Shown: positions 46,951 through 58,600 of the stretch, one piece after another | Layout: every line of letters begins with the position of its first letter | Numbering within the stretch: the stretch's first letter is position 1 | NCBI GenBank assembly: GCA_022376925.1 | Contig: JAIOJX010000031.1 | Location: 139,394,854-139,458,853 of the forward strand | Length of the DNA: 64,000 bases | Direction: 5' to 3' | Origin: Tragulus kanchil | Lineage: Eukaryota; Chordata; Mammalia; Artiodactyla; Tragulidae | The notes under the pieces: model-generated | Told to the model about the DNA's origin: nothing | The model's input: the letters and a program-made list of their open reading frames with translations, nothing else | Databases searched by the model: none | Position numbers and translations under genes: made by a program

Positions 46951-47945
46951 CTGGGCTGTGCGGGTTTGTGTGAGCCTCTGAACATCTCTGTCTGCCTTTG
47001 TCATACAGCTGAAAGCAACTTTGCCTCCAATAATACGCAGAGTGTTCCAGGCCCCCCATAAGAGTGGACCAGTCAGAATGCTCGTCTGACGCTGCATGGC
47101 TCTGTAACATAGTTCCGAGAGGCCCCCTTTGGGACGGCCAGCCCTCCCACCCCATGAATCCCTTCTGACCCCGTCTTCCTATGCAGATCTTCACCAGAGA
47201 CCAAGGCAGGAGCAGGAGCCACCCCCGCCCCTCCTCCCACTTTCCTTTCTTCAGGCTTTCTCCCTCAGGCAGGCCTAGACTTGGGTAGCCCTCTTTCCTG
47301 TCATTGTTTCCTCTATGCCTATCCTAGAAGGTCACTTAGGATCCCAAGGCCCTCCGCTGAGTTCAGAGTCAGACCGCCCAGGACTGAGTCCTGCCCCTCC
47401 CCCTCCCCCTGCTGTGTGGCCTTAGGTTGGACACTTCCCCTGGGCCAGCCTGCCATTCCACCTCAGAGGAAGTCCCAACTGAGGTTATGTGTAGACACAG
47501 CGCAGTGTGGCCAGGAGAGCTCTGTCACTAAAGGAAGCAAGGAGAGGAGGCACCCCAAGCCTTCAGGGCCATGCCTGGTGGGCAAGAGCAACTAGCAGAG
47601 AAAAGGGTACATATTCTCCCAAACTGACCTCAGGGACTAGCCCTCAAACGATGGTGGCCAGAGGTAGCACCTCCTAAGCAACAGGACCAGGCTGGGCCAA
47701 GACCCGCTGAGAAGCTTCCAGGGACCAGGGCTTCACCACTGACACACACTGGGGCAGGCTGCTTGGTCTGGGCTTAGCATGTTCTTCCTCCGGCTGGTCC
47801 CAGGCCAGCTCACCCTCCTCCACTGCTCTCTGACTGTCCCTCCAAGTGTTTCCCCACCAGAATCTTCTATCCTAAGCACCAACCCACCAAGTGAAATCCA
47901 ATCTGCTCGGTCAACAAATTCCAGAATTGTTCTATGCTCACGCCA

Positions 47946-48156
47946 AGGCATGTGGGTTAAGTCGCTTCAGTCGTGTCTAACTCTTTGCAACCCTGTAGAC
48001 TGTAGCCCATAAGCCTCCTCTGTCCATAGGAGTCTCTGGGCAAGAAACCTGGAGTGGGTTGCCATGCTCTCCTCCAGGGGATCTTCCTGACCCAGAGATC
48101 ATGTCTCTTGCATCTCCTGCATTGGCAGGCAGGAGCACCACCTGGAAGCCCCCTAC
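47946..48156 (-). mobile_element. Bov-tA SINE, antisense
   Basis: 'cttcagtcgtgtctaactctttgcaaccc' (spread over its start) and 'ctcctgcattggcaggcagg' match the complement of the Bov-A body and tRNA-like head. Confidence 0.88.
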
Positions 48157-49257
48157 CATACAGACCTATTAAATATATGTAACATGTTCAGTGCAACATT
48201 TATAACACAAAGGCTGAAAACAACGTACATGCCCAACAACAGGGAATAGGTTTAATCAATGAGGATTCGTTTATCTAATGGGATCCACTGGGGCCATTAT
48301 CAAACAAAAACTATTGGGAGGAACTTCCACCTCCAGCAAGGCGGGACAGACATTTCCCCCCATTTCTTATCCTAAGTTCAGCTAAAAACCCTGGACATTT
48401 TCTTCTTTTAACATGAAGACTCAGAAAGGTGAAGAAGGCAGGTTGGCTAAGAACTCAGGACCCAAGAAACAACATCATTCAGTGAGTTTACTTTTTGCTT
48501 CCTGTATCCCAGACTTGGAAACACCAGCGGGCACAGACAGAAAAAAATCTTTCCAACAAAAGCCTGAGTTCTCGAGCCATCTAAGAACCAGGAAAGGAGC
48601 AGCCTACCAAAACACAAAGCTTTTCGACCATAACTAGTCTACCCCAGCCAAACACCACGGAAAAAACAGTGAGTCCATACCCACAGTGTAGAGATCGTTA
48701 AGTTCCCCCCTCAGGAGTGTGTAATGACATTCCCCAGTACTCACCAACATGGGGGCCCATCAGAAAACCAAGCTGGAAGAGGGATTTTTCATCCTCACAG
48801 TTCAGGAACAAGGCCCTTTTCCTACTCCACTGCGCCAGGGGAGCCTGGATTTCCACTGCCCAGCCCACGGTAGTGAGGCACTTGATGCCCTCCCTGACTG
48901 CTGGTGTGGTATCAGAGGAGGCCTAGGGAAGAGGCAGGGCATGTGCCCTGTAGGGTAGTAATGTGACCACCCACCCATCTGAGGGATCTGTGGAGACCAC
49001 AGGGAAGCAGTAAGGAGGCACTCCTCACCCCTCCCATTCAGAGAGCTATCATTGGAAACCTAGTCAGAACTCCCCCTCCACCTGGCTGTAATTAGGAGCC
49101 TTAGGTATTGATGGAGACATAGGTAATCCCTCCGTAGGTATCAACGGAGACTGAGTGGGTAACTGAAATGCTACTCCCACCTGATGTTAATGAGGCACTC
49201 TCACCACCAGCTACACCTGCTAGGGCAGGATCAGAAGACGACAGTTATAAAAGAAAG

Positions 49258-49501
49258 CCCAACGACTTCAGCGGGTAAGGAGTCTGCCTTGCAGTGCAAG
49301 GGGCACCAGTTTGATCCCTGGCTGGGGAAGATTGATCCCACGTGCTGCAGAGCAGCTGGACCAGTATGTCAGGTTACTAGCCAGGGCTCTGGAGTGCATG
49401 TGCCGGTGCTCTAGAGGGGCCACTGCAGTGGGAGGCCCACACAGGCTGAAGAATAAAGATGGATGAAAAATAAATGATGACTTAGAGGCAAAAAAAAAAA
49501 A
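49258..49501 (+). mobile_element. CHR-2-like SINE with degenerate head
   Basis: Flanked by aaaagaaag at 49249-49257 and 49502-49510. The first 15 bases differ from other copies, and a short repeat of 'gatcccac' context is inserted near 49330. It ends in a 17-base A-run. Confidence 0.85.
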
Positions 49502-50395
49502 AAAAGAAAGTGTAAGATCCAGAGTCACATCACATAACATGCAAAATGTGAAATTTTCACATTTCTTACAGCAACTAGGAGGATACCAAATAGAATCAGA
49601 CATGACTATCAATAGATAGAAAATTGAGATGACAGGGTATCAGCATTATCTAACAAAGATTTTAAAGCACCCATCATAACATGCTTTAATGAGTAGTTAA
49701 AAACTGCTTATAACAAATGGGAGAAGAAAGAAAGTGTTAGGAAAGAAATAAAAGCTACAAAGAAGAAACAATTGGAAATTTTAGAACTGAAAAATACAGT
49801 AAGTGAAATAAAATACCCCATCAATGGACTCATAAGCAGAATGGAAGTGACAGGAAAAGAAAATCAGTGAACTGGAAGACAGAACAACAGAATTATTCAA
49901 TCTTAACAGAAGAAAAAAATAAACTGGAAAAAAGTGAACAAAGCCTTAGGGATCTATGGGACTGTAACAAAAATTCTAACATTAGTGTCATGAGAATCCT
50001 GGGAAAACAGGAGAAAGATGGTAGGGCCAATAAAGAATTTGAATGAAAAAAAATTACAAATTTAGCAAAATATGTAAACCTACAGATTCAAGAAGCTGGG
50101 CAAACTTCAAATACTATAAGCCTAAAGAATTCCACACAAATACACATCATAGTCAAATTTCTAAAAACTGAATAAAATGGAAAATTCTTGAAAGCAGAGA
50201 GAAACATCTTACCCAGAGAGGGAAAATAATTTGAATAAAAGTGAATTTCTCATAGAATTGATACAGAAGGAAGTAGCACAACATTTTTAAAATGCTGAAA
50301 GAGAAGAATCGTCATCCCATAACCTTATATCGTTCAGGAATTCCTTATATTGTTCAGGAATAAAGGGGAAATTAAGATGTTCTTAGATGAAGGAA

Positions 50396-51318
50396 TTGGA
50401 AAAGGAGTATGTCAAGGCTGTATACTGTCACCCTACTTATTTAACTTATGTGCAGTGTACATCATGTGAAATGCTGGTCTGGATGAAGCACTAGCTGGAA
50501 TCAAGATTGCTGGGAGAAATATCAATAACCTCAGGTATGGAGATAATACCACCCTTATGGCAGAAAATGAAGGGGCACTAAAGAGCCTCTTGATGAAGGT
50601 GAAAGAGGAGAGTGAAAAAACTGGCCTAAAACTCAACATTCACAAAATGAAGATCATAGCATCTGGTTCCATCACCTCATTGCAAATAGATGAAAAAACA
50701 ACAGAAACAGTGACAGACTTTGTTTTCTCGGACTCCAAAATCACTGTGGACGGTGACTGCAGCCATGAAATTTGGGAAAAAAGTCATGACAAACCTAGAC
50801 AGTGTATTAAAAAGCAGAGACATCACTTTGCCGACAAAAGTACATGTAGTCAAAACTACATGTACTTTGACTACATGTAGTCCCAGTAGTCATGTATAGA
50901 TATGAGAGTTGAACCATAAAGAAGGCTGAATGCTGAAGAATTGATGATGCCTTCCAACTGTGGTACTGGAGAAGACTCTTAAGAGTCCCTTGGACTGCAA
51001 GGAAATCAAACCAATAAGTCCTAAAGGAAATCAGCCCTGAATATTCGTTGGAAGGACTAATGCTGAAGCTGAAGCTAGAAAAAATAGATTGGCCACCAGA
51101 TGCAAAGAGATGACTCATTGGAAAAGACCCTGATACTGGGAAAAATAGACGGCACAAGGAAAGGGGACGAGAGAGGATGAGATAGCTGGGTGGCAACACT
51201 GAGTCAACAGACATGAGTTTGAGCAAGTTTTGGGAGATGGTGAAGAACCGGGAAGCCTGGCATGCTGCAGTCCATGGGGTCGCAAAGAATCCACCACAAC
51301 TAAGCAACTGAACTGACC
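50396..51318 (+). mobile_element. BovB (RTE) LINE, 5'-truncated and inactive
   Basis: A 923-bp fragment flanked by a 12-base target-site duplication, tagatgaaggaa, at 50384-50395 and 51319-51330. The reading frame encodes the C-terminal part of the BovB reverse transcriptase. The conserved stretch after 'QGC' is interrupted by a TGA stop at 50467-50469, where an arginine codon is expected. The catalytic YADD box at 50536-50547 reads Y-G-D-N, so the catalytic aspartates are altered. Downstream blocks 'gcatctggttccatcacctc' and 'gaaaagaccctgatactggg' are typical of the element, and the end 'gcaactgaactga' is the BovB 3' terminus. Confidence 0.93.
50837..50881. repeat. Nested hairpin cluster inside BovB
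   Basis: Arms 50837-50850 and 50855-50868 are perfect 14-base inverted repeats around a 4-base loop. 50841-50854 and 50866-50879 form a second 14-base pair. The word tacatgta occurs three times. Ordinary BovB does not have this palindrome as I know the family. Confidence 0.9.
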
Positions 51319-51496
51319 TAGATGAAGGAAAACTAAAAGAACTTGTAGCCAGACAACCTACCGTAAAAAAAAACGACTACAAGAAGTTTTCCAAACAGAA
51401 AAGAAATGATAAAAGAAAGAATGATGGAACATGAAGGAAGGAAGGGGATAATAAGCAAAAACAGGAATAAACAGAATAGATTCTTCTTCTCCTCTT

Positions 51497-51818
51497 TTTT
51501 TTTCTTTCTTTCTTTCTTTATTTATTTTGGGGGGAGGTGGGGAGGGAGGGGAGCAGGTGGGCCACTTCTATTGGTCTTTCATTTGTATATTTTCATCCAT
51601 CTTTGTTCTTTGGCCTGTGTGGGCCTCCCATCGCAGTGGCGTCTGTTGTCGCAGAGCACCGGCTCTGGGCACATGCGCTCCAGAGCTCCGGCTCGGTAAT
51701 TGGACACATTTGTCCAGCCGCTCCACGGCACGTGGGATCTTCCCAGGCCAGGGATCGAACCAGCGTCCCTTGCACTGCAAGGCGGTGTCCTTACCCACTG
51801 GACCACCAGGGAAGCCCT
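51497..51818 (-). mobile_element. CHR-2-like SINE (beta tail) with extended 3' end
   Basis: Flanked by ttcttctcctctt at 51484-51496 and 51819-51831. The sense tail 'ccaatagaagtggcc' continues into the same pyrimidine-rich extension as the copy at 32102-32431 and then into (AAAG)n. Confidence 0.93.
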
Positions 51819-54131
51819 TTCTTCTCCTCTTGAGTTTTCTAAATTACAGCTAAATTTTTAATGTTGTCTGATACAGTCGTAAATGTTTATAAAATGCTAA
51901 TCCAATTCTATTATATATAGGAGAGAGTAAAAGCGTAAAAGGAGGTAAGTTTTCTATGCTTCTCAAAACTGATAAAGTAGCATCAGTAGGTTTAATAAAA
52001 TATATACATATAATGTAATATCTAGAGTCACTAAAAAAGCTATGCAAGCAGATATACTCAAAAAGACCATATGAAAACTAATAAAAATTTGACAAAAAAC
52101 TTCAAGGTAGGAAAGCAGTAAGAAGAAATGAGAGAAATGAAAAAACAGATAATTACAGTAAATGTAAATAGTCTAATACAGAAATTACAAGACAGAAACT
52201 GGCAGAGAAGTATATGCTATATATTTAATATAAGAAACTCACTTAAAATATAATGCTATAAGTAGATTGAAAGTAAAGGATGGAAACATATATAAAGTAA
52301 ACATTAATCAAAAGAAAACATGTGACTGCATTAGTACTAGATAAACTTTAGAGCAAAGAAAACTACTAGAAACAGAAAAAAACATTACATAATGATGTAA
52401 GGATTCATCCACTCAGAAGAGACAGCTGTCCTAAATGTATCTGCACCAAACAATCGAGCCCCAAACATTAGAGTTCCAAAACATGTGTAGCAAAATCTAC
52501 TTGAATTGAAAGAAAAAAATAGATATATCCATAATTATATTTGGATACTTCAACAACCTTCTCTCGACAATTAAAAGAGCAACTAGACAGAAAATCAGCA
52601 AAAACATAGAATTCAACCACACCATCAATCAAGAAGATCTAAGAGACATTTATAAAACATGCTACCCAATGACAATAGAATACACGTTTTTTTTAAATTT
52701 CCATGGAATTTACACCATGATAGACCGTATTATGGGCCATAAAAAGAACTCAATAAATTTAAAAGAATTTAAATTTCAGAATGTATTCTCCAACCACACA
52801 TGAAATCAAACTAGAAATTAATAACAGAAACATAAAGACATCACCAAACATTTGGAAATTAAGCAACATTTCTAAATAATCCAAGGATCAAAGAAAGAGA
52901 CTCAAGAGAAATTTTAAAAATACATTGAATGGAATGAAAATGCAACATACCAAATACTTGGAGACGTAGCCAAATTTCTTCTCCTCTTGAGTTGTCTGAA
53001 TTACAGCTAAATTTTTAATGTTGTCTGATACAGTCGTAAATGTTTATAAAATGCTAATCCAATTCTATTATATATAGGAGAGAGTAAAAGCGTAAAAGGA
53101 GGTAAGTTTTCTATGCTTCTCAAAACTGATAAAGTAGCATCAGTAGGTTTAATAAAATATATACATATAATGTAATATCTAGAGTCACTAAAAAAGCTAT
53201 GCAAGCAGATATACTCAAAAAGACCATATGAAAACTAATAAAAATTTGACAAAAAACTTCAAGGTAGGAAAGCAGTAAGAAGAAATGAGAGAAATGAAAA
53301 AACAGATAATTACAGTAAATGTAAATAGTCTAATACAGAAATTACAAGACAGAAACTGGCAGAGAAGTATATGCTATATATTTAATATAAGAAACTCACT
53401 TAAAATATAATGCTATAAGTAGATTGAAAGTAAAGGATGGAAACATATATAAAGTAAACATTAATCAAAAGAAAACATGTGACTGCATTAGTACTAGATA
53501 AACTTTAGAGCAAAGAAAACTACTAGAAACAGAAAAAAACATTACATAATGATGTAAGGATTCATCCACTCAGAAGAGACAGCTGTCCTAAATGTATCTG
53601 CACCAAACAATCGAGCCCCAAACATTAGAGTTCCAAAACATGTGTAGCAAAATCTACTTGAATTGAAAGAAAAAAATAGATATATCCATAATTATATTTG
53701 GATACTTCAACAACCTTCTCTCGACAATTAAAAGAGCAACTAGACAGAAAATCAGCAAAAACATAGAATTCAACCACACCATCAATCAAGAAGATCTAAG
53801 AGACATTTATAAAACATGCTACCCAATGACAATAGAATACACGTTTTTTTTAAATTTCCATGGAATTTACACCATGATAGACCGTATTATGGGCCATAAA
53901 AAGAACTCAATAAATTTAAAAGAATTTAAATTTCAGAATGTATTCTCCAACCACACATGAAATCAAACTAGAAATTAATAACAGAAACATAAAGACATCA
54001 CCAAACATTTGGAAATTAAGCAACATTTCTAAATAATCCAAGGATCAAAGAAAGAGACTCAAGAGAAATTTTAAAAATACATTGAATGGAATGAAAATGC
54101 AACATACCAAATACTTGGAGACGTAGCCAAA
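51818..54131 (+). repeat. Tandem direct duplication D13, period 1157 bp
   Basis: Copy A runs 51818-52974 and copy B 52975-54131, abutting. The only differences I see are in the first 30 bases of the copies ('gagttttctaaatt' against 'gagttgtctgaatt'). Copy A begins exactly at the SINE's right boundary. Confidence 0.96.
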
Positions 54132-54914
54132 GCAGTCCTGTGAAGAAAATTTATACCACCAAATACATGCATTTAGTTTCAAACCAGCAATCTAAGTTTC
54201 TACCTCAAGAACCTAGAAAACAAAAGCAAAATGAATCCAAAGCAAGCAGAAGGAAGGAAATAATAAAAAACAAAGTGAATGAAATGAAAAATAGAAAAAT
54301 AACAAAAAATGAAACAAAGCATAGCTTTGGAGGGGGTGGAAATCTGTAAAATTAATGAATCTCTAATAATACTGATAAAGAGAAGAAACAAAGTACCAGT
54401 ACTCAGAATAAAACAGAGAATATTACTACAGACCCTACAGACATCAAATGCACATTAAGGAAATGCTATGAACAATTCTACCCACATAAATTTCACACCT
54501 GAAATGAAATAAACAAATTCATTGGAAAGCATCGGCTACCACAACTCGCCCAACATGACACAGATCATTCGAATAGCCTTACATATAACTTGCAGCTATT
54601 CAGGAAATTGAATTTCAAACTGAAAAACTTCCCCCGCCCCCACCAAAAACATAGGATCTGCTGTGTACTAATATGAAGATAAAGCATATTGATGAAGGAA
54701 GGAAAAATTAGTTACAGGACAATGTGACTAATAATATGTTTTTGCGAAAGAAAAGAGAGAAATGTACGCTTTCATATGCATAGACTATGTCTGTAAGAAG
54801 GCCGGAAAAAAGGAGGTGTGTAGGAGGGATGATTGATTGTTTTATGATGCTTAATTTTACTTTATATCCATCAGAATACTTTAAGCGTTTTTATTAGTAT
54901 TTAATAACTTTTTC

Positions 54915-56202
54915 TTTTTTTGTGTGGTAAGAATTGAAAGAGGTGTTTATATACTCCATGATGCATGCTACACAGTCAGTATTCAACAAATAGAAGTCAT
55001 TACTATTTCTTAAAAGTCCTAAAAATACAAATCCTAATATTCCCTCAACGAGTCTATTTTTTTTCCATTGAGTTTTTTTTTTTTAATTTTTAATTCTTTA
55101 TTTTAAAGATTTTACAGAGTTTTGTTGTTCACTGACATGTATGGTCCCAGATCATTCATATGCACATCCCTGGTCCCCCCGCCACCCACTTCCCCCGCTC
55201 CCACCCCTCCAGACCATCGCCCCAAGTGATTGTAGGCACTCCTATTCCCTTAGCACAATGACAATAGCTATCTTTTCCACACGTGCCAGTATAGGTTTCC
55301 ATGTTACTCACTCCATGCCTCCCTCCCACTGTTCGTTCTCCACAATGTCCTTATGTCTATTCTCTGTCTGTTTTTCCATGAGTTCACTGCGTGTGTTATC
55401 ATGACCATCTTACTAGATTCCATATATATGAGTTAGTATACGGTATTTGTCTTTCTCTTTTTGACTTACTTCACTTTTTATGATAGGTTCTAGAGCTAGC
55501 CACCTCATTAGGACTGAGTCTTCTGCATTTCTTTTAACAGCTGAGTAGTATTCCATTGTATATATGTACCAGAGCTTCTGTATCCATTCATTCGTCGATG
55601 CACATCTATGTTGCTTCCATGTTCTGGCTATTGTATAGAGAGCTGCAGTGAACATTGGGGTACAGGTGCTTCTTTCAGTTTTGATTTCATCAGGATATAG
55701 GCCTAGTAGTGGGATTGCTGGGTCATAGGGTGCTTCTATTTTTAGTTTTTTTAAGGAATCTTCATAATGTCTTCCATAGAGGCTGTATCAGTTTACATTC
55801 CCACCAGCAATGCAAGAGGGTTCCCTTTTCTCCGCACCCTCTCCAGCATTTAGTGTCTGCAGATTTATTGATGATGGCCATTCTGACGGGTGTGAGGTGG
55901 TATCTCATTGTGGTTTTAATTTGCATTTCTCTAATAATAAGCGAGGTTGAGCATCGTTTCATGTGCTTCTGGGCCATCTGTATGTCCTCTTTGGAGAGGC
56001 ATCTCTTTAGATCTTTTTCCCATTTTTTGATTGGGTTGTTCGTTTTTCTGGTGCTGAGTTGTCTGAGTTGCTTGTAGATTTTGGAGATTAATTCTTTGTT
56101 ATTTCATTTGCTATGATTTTCTCCCACTCTGTGGGTTGTCTGTTGAGCTTTTTTGTAATTTCTTTTGCTGTACAAAAGCTTTTAAGTTTCATTAGGTCCC
56201 AC
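54915..56202 (-). mobile_element. Young 5'-truncated L1 with 3' transduction
   Basis: The whole segment is flanked by a 19-base target-site duplication, agtatttaataactttttc, at 54896-54914 and 56203-56221. On the minus strand it runs from a truncated ORF2 end through the L1 3' UTR (55085-55440) to a short internal poly(A) (T-run near 55070-55083). It then continues for about 150 bases of non-L1 DNA to a second A-rich end abutting the target duplication. No complete ORF is left. Confidence 0.82.
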
Positions 56203-57936
56203 AGTATTTAATAACTTTTTCAGTGGACTGTTTTAAGCACCCGCATGCCTTCTCTGGCTAGAGTTCAAGCCTTACAGACAGATCATCTGGTTTCACGTCT
56301 CGGCTTGCCCACCCCCTCGCTGTCGTAGCTGAGCCCTAGTTCCTCCTACTGTAGAATGAGAGCGGAGATAAGGAGGCTAACTGTCTAAGGGAGTCAGGAC
56401 TCTCTGAGTTCGGCCAGCAGCACCTGGGTATCTCGCATTGTGCTAGGTGCTGTGAGTCAGGGAAAACCCAGCAGGTACCTGAGGGGAGGTCAGATGGTGG
56501 TGCAGGGGCTAAGCCCTAAAGGAGTTTAGGATTGCTCAGGCCCAGGAGAGGGAAAAACCCCATTACAGAGATGCCAGAAGGCAGCACAAACCCGTGGTAC
56601 CTGGGGACAGGGCGCCAGGGTGCAGGCCAGAGTCAGGAGCCTCAGGCTGCCAGAGCAGGAAGTTCTCTTGCCAGGGGCAAATCGGAACTCTGCATTGTTA
56701 AAACACCAGACACGCTAGGATATTTTCCTCCTTGGTCTCTCGGGGTTGATTTTCTCCGCTGCTTTCTATGGGACTCTTAAGAACGATCAGCTAATACAAC
56801 TGTCTCCCGGGTGTTTGACATGCCACCAACGCGCTGCCAAATGTAGCATATCTTCATAGAGGCTCTATCAATCTACATTCCCACCAGCAATGCAAGAGGG
56901 TTCCCTTTTCTCCGCACCCTCTCCAGCATTTAGTGTCTGCAGATTTATTGATGATGGCCATTCTGACGGGTGTGAGGTGGTATCTCATTGTGGTTTTAAT
57001 TTGCATTTCTCTAATAATAAGCGAGGTTGAGCATCGTTTCATGTGCTTCTGGGCCATCTGTATGTCCTCTTTGGAGAGGCATCTCTTTAGATCTTTTTCC
57101 CATTTTTTGATTGGGTTGTTCGTTTTTCTGGTGCTGAGTTGTCTGAGTTGCTTGTAGATTTTGGAGATTAATTCTTTGTTATTTCATTTGCTATGATTTT
57201 CTCCCACTCTGTGGGTTGTCTGTTGAGCTTTTTTGTAATTTCTTTTGCTGTACAAAAGCTTTTAAGTTTCATTAGGTCCCACAGTATTTAATAACTTTTT
57301 CAGTGGACTGTTTTAAGCACCCGCATGCCTTCTCTGGCTAGAGTTCAAGCCTTACAGACAGATCATCTGGTTTCACGTCTCGGCTTGCCCACCCCCTCGC
57401 TGTCGTAGCTGAGCCCTAGTTCCTCCTACTGTAGAATGAGAGCGGAGATAAGGAGGCTAACTGTCAAAGGGGAGTCAGGACTCTCTGAGTTCGGCCAGCA
57501 GCACCTGGGTATCTCGCATTGTGCTAGGTGCTGTGAGTCAGGGAAAACCCAGCAGGTACCTGAGGGGAGGTCAGATGGTGGTGCAGGGGCTAAGCCCTAA
57601 AGGAGTTTAGGATTGCTCAGGCCCAGGAGAGGGAAAAACCCCATTACAGAGATGCCAGAAGGCAGCACAAACCCGTGGTACCTGGGGACAGGGCGCCAGG
57701 GTGCAGGCCAGAGTCAGGAGCCTCAGGCTGCCAGAGCAGGAAGTTCTCTTGCCAGGGGCAAATCGGAACTCTGCATTGTTAAAACACCAGACACGCTAGG
57801 ATATTTTCCTCCTTGGTCTCTCGGGGTTGATTTTCTCCGCTGCTTTCTATGGGACTCTTAAGAACGATCAGCTAATACAACTGTCTCCCGGGTGTTTGAC
57901 ATGCCACCAACGCGCTGCCAAATGTAGCATATCTTC
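55776..57936 (+). repeat. Tandem direct duplication D14, period about 1081 bp
   Basis: Copy A runs 55776-56856 and copy B 56857-57936. Copy B starts inside the L1. Base differences cluster in its first 30 bases ('gaggctgtatcagtttac' against 'gaggctctatcaatctac'), with one more base added at 57470. Confidence 0.95.
56222..56520. other. Non-coding DNA with a MIR (copy at 57302-57599)
   Basis: 56255-56400 is a sense MIR ('gagttcaagccttacag', 'actgtagaatgagagcgg'). The remainder has no recognised feature. Confidence 0.5.
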
Positions 57937-58074
57937 AGCCCCTCTCTGCGCTCCAGAGTGCAGGAATCCTTGCCAGCCTCGGAAGCCATCCTTGTGCCTT
58001 GTCCCAGGTCCCCAGGCCTCCAGGCCTCCCAAGAATACCCCATAAACCTAGGAAGTGAAAGCCAAGGTCAGCTT

Positions 58075-58215
58075 GGCGAGCATCAGATTCAACACTTCCA
58101 CTGGACAGATGAGGAAACTGAGGCCCAGAGTAGGGAAGGGACGTCCCCAAAGTCGCACAGGGCGCTAGAGACAGAGAAGTGTGGACTCCCAGCCTGGCGC
58201 TGGCTCTGCCCACAA
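58075..58215 (-). mobile_element. MIR SINE, antisense (copy at 59148-59288)
   Basis: 'cagatgaggaaactgaggccc' at about 58105 and 'agtcgcacagggc' match the complement of the MIR core. Confidence 0.75.
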
Positions 58216-58479
58216 GGCACACAGCCAGGCCCCAATCCATGTCTGCCGTGATGATGCAGGGTCTCTCATCTCAGAGCTCTGAAATCCGTTCTACTGTCTG
58301 TGCCAAATCAGTAGCAGGCTCATCCTGAAGATGTTCAGGGACAGAAGCTGGTTTCCATGTGGTTTCTCTCCCTCGGGAAGAGACTAGTTGGTGCCTCTGG
58401 AGTCCCAGGCTGTTTGTAGGAATGGGGTGACCAGCTGGTCTATGCGTCCCTTGCAAGTGCCAGCCGACTATGGCATCTC

Positions 58480-58600
58480 GTCAAATTGTCACCACACCAC
58501 GAGAATGCATTTATCCCCATTTTACAGACAAGGAAACTGAGGCATAGAAAGCCCATGGGTCCAGCTCTATGGCTAGAAAGGCAATCAGACAAATCCATCC
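58480..58600 (-). mobile_element. MIR SINE, antisense (copy at 59553-59673)
   Basis: 'ccccattttacagacaagg' and 'aaactgaggcatagaaag' are MIR signature words. Confidence 0.75.

Larger units (their letters stand above)
43000..47945. other. GC-rich single-copy non-coding DNA with scattered MIR and L2
   Basis: L2 pieces lie at 43550-43620 (sense end, 'gaatgaatg'), 43640-43760 and 44010-44090 ('gttgagcacctactatgtgccagg' over 44015-44040, antisense). MIRs lie at 44945-45100 (sense), 45890-46010 and 46165-46260 (antisense) and 47360-47480 (sense). Possible constrained elements lie at 46683-46765 and 46985-47110. No exon with convincing splice context is seen, although open frames of 100-198 codons are common because of the high GC content. 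Confidence 0.5.
48190..54700 (+). mobile_element. Decayed sense L1 LINE (5' UTR to ORF2), with nested insertions
   Basis: 48190-48315 reads like an L1 3' end fragment ('acgtacatgcccaacaacagg'). From about 48320 a new L1 5' UTR starts. 49690-50384 is the A-rich region leading to ORF1 ('gggcaaacttcaaatactataagcc', 'gtcatgagaatcctgggaaaac', each split by changes). 51319-54650 continues through ORF2-like text. A SINE interrupts it at 49258, a BovB at 50396 and another SINE at 51497, and D13 duplicates 1.16 kb. All frames are broken. Confidence 0.7.

Noticed and set aside
50557..50880. 107-codon open frame as a gene
   Set aside because: It is the surviving part of the BovB reverse-transcriptase frame in a truncated, mutated element.
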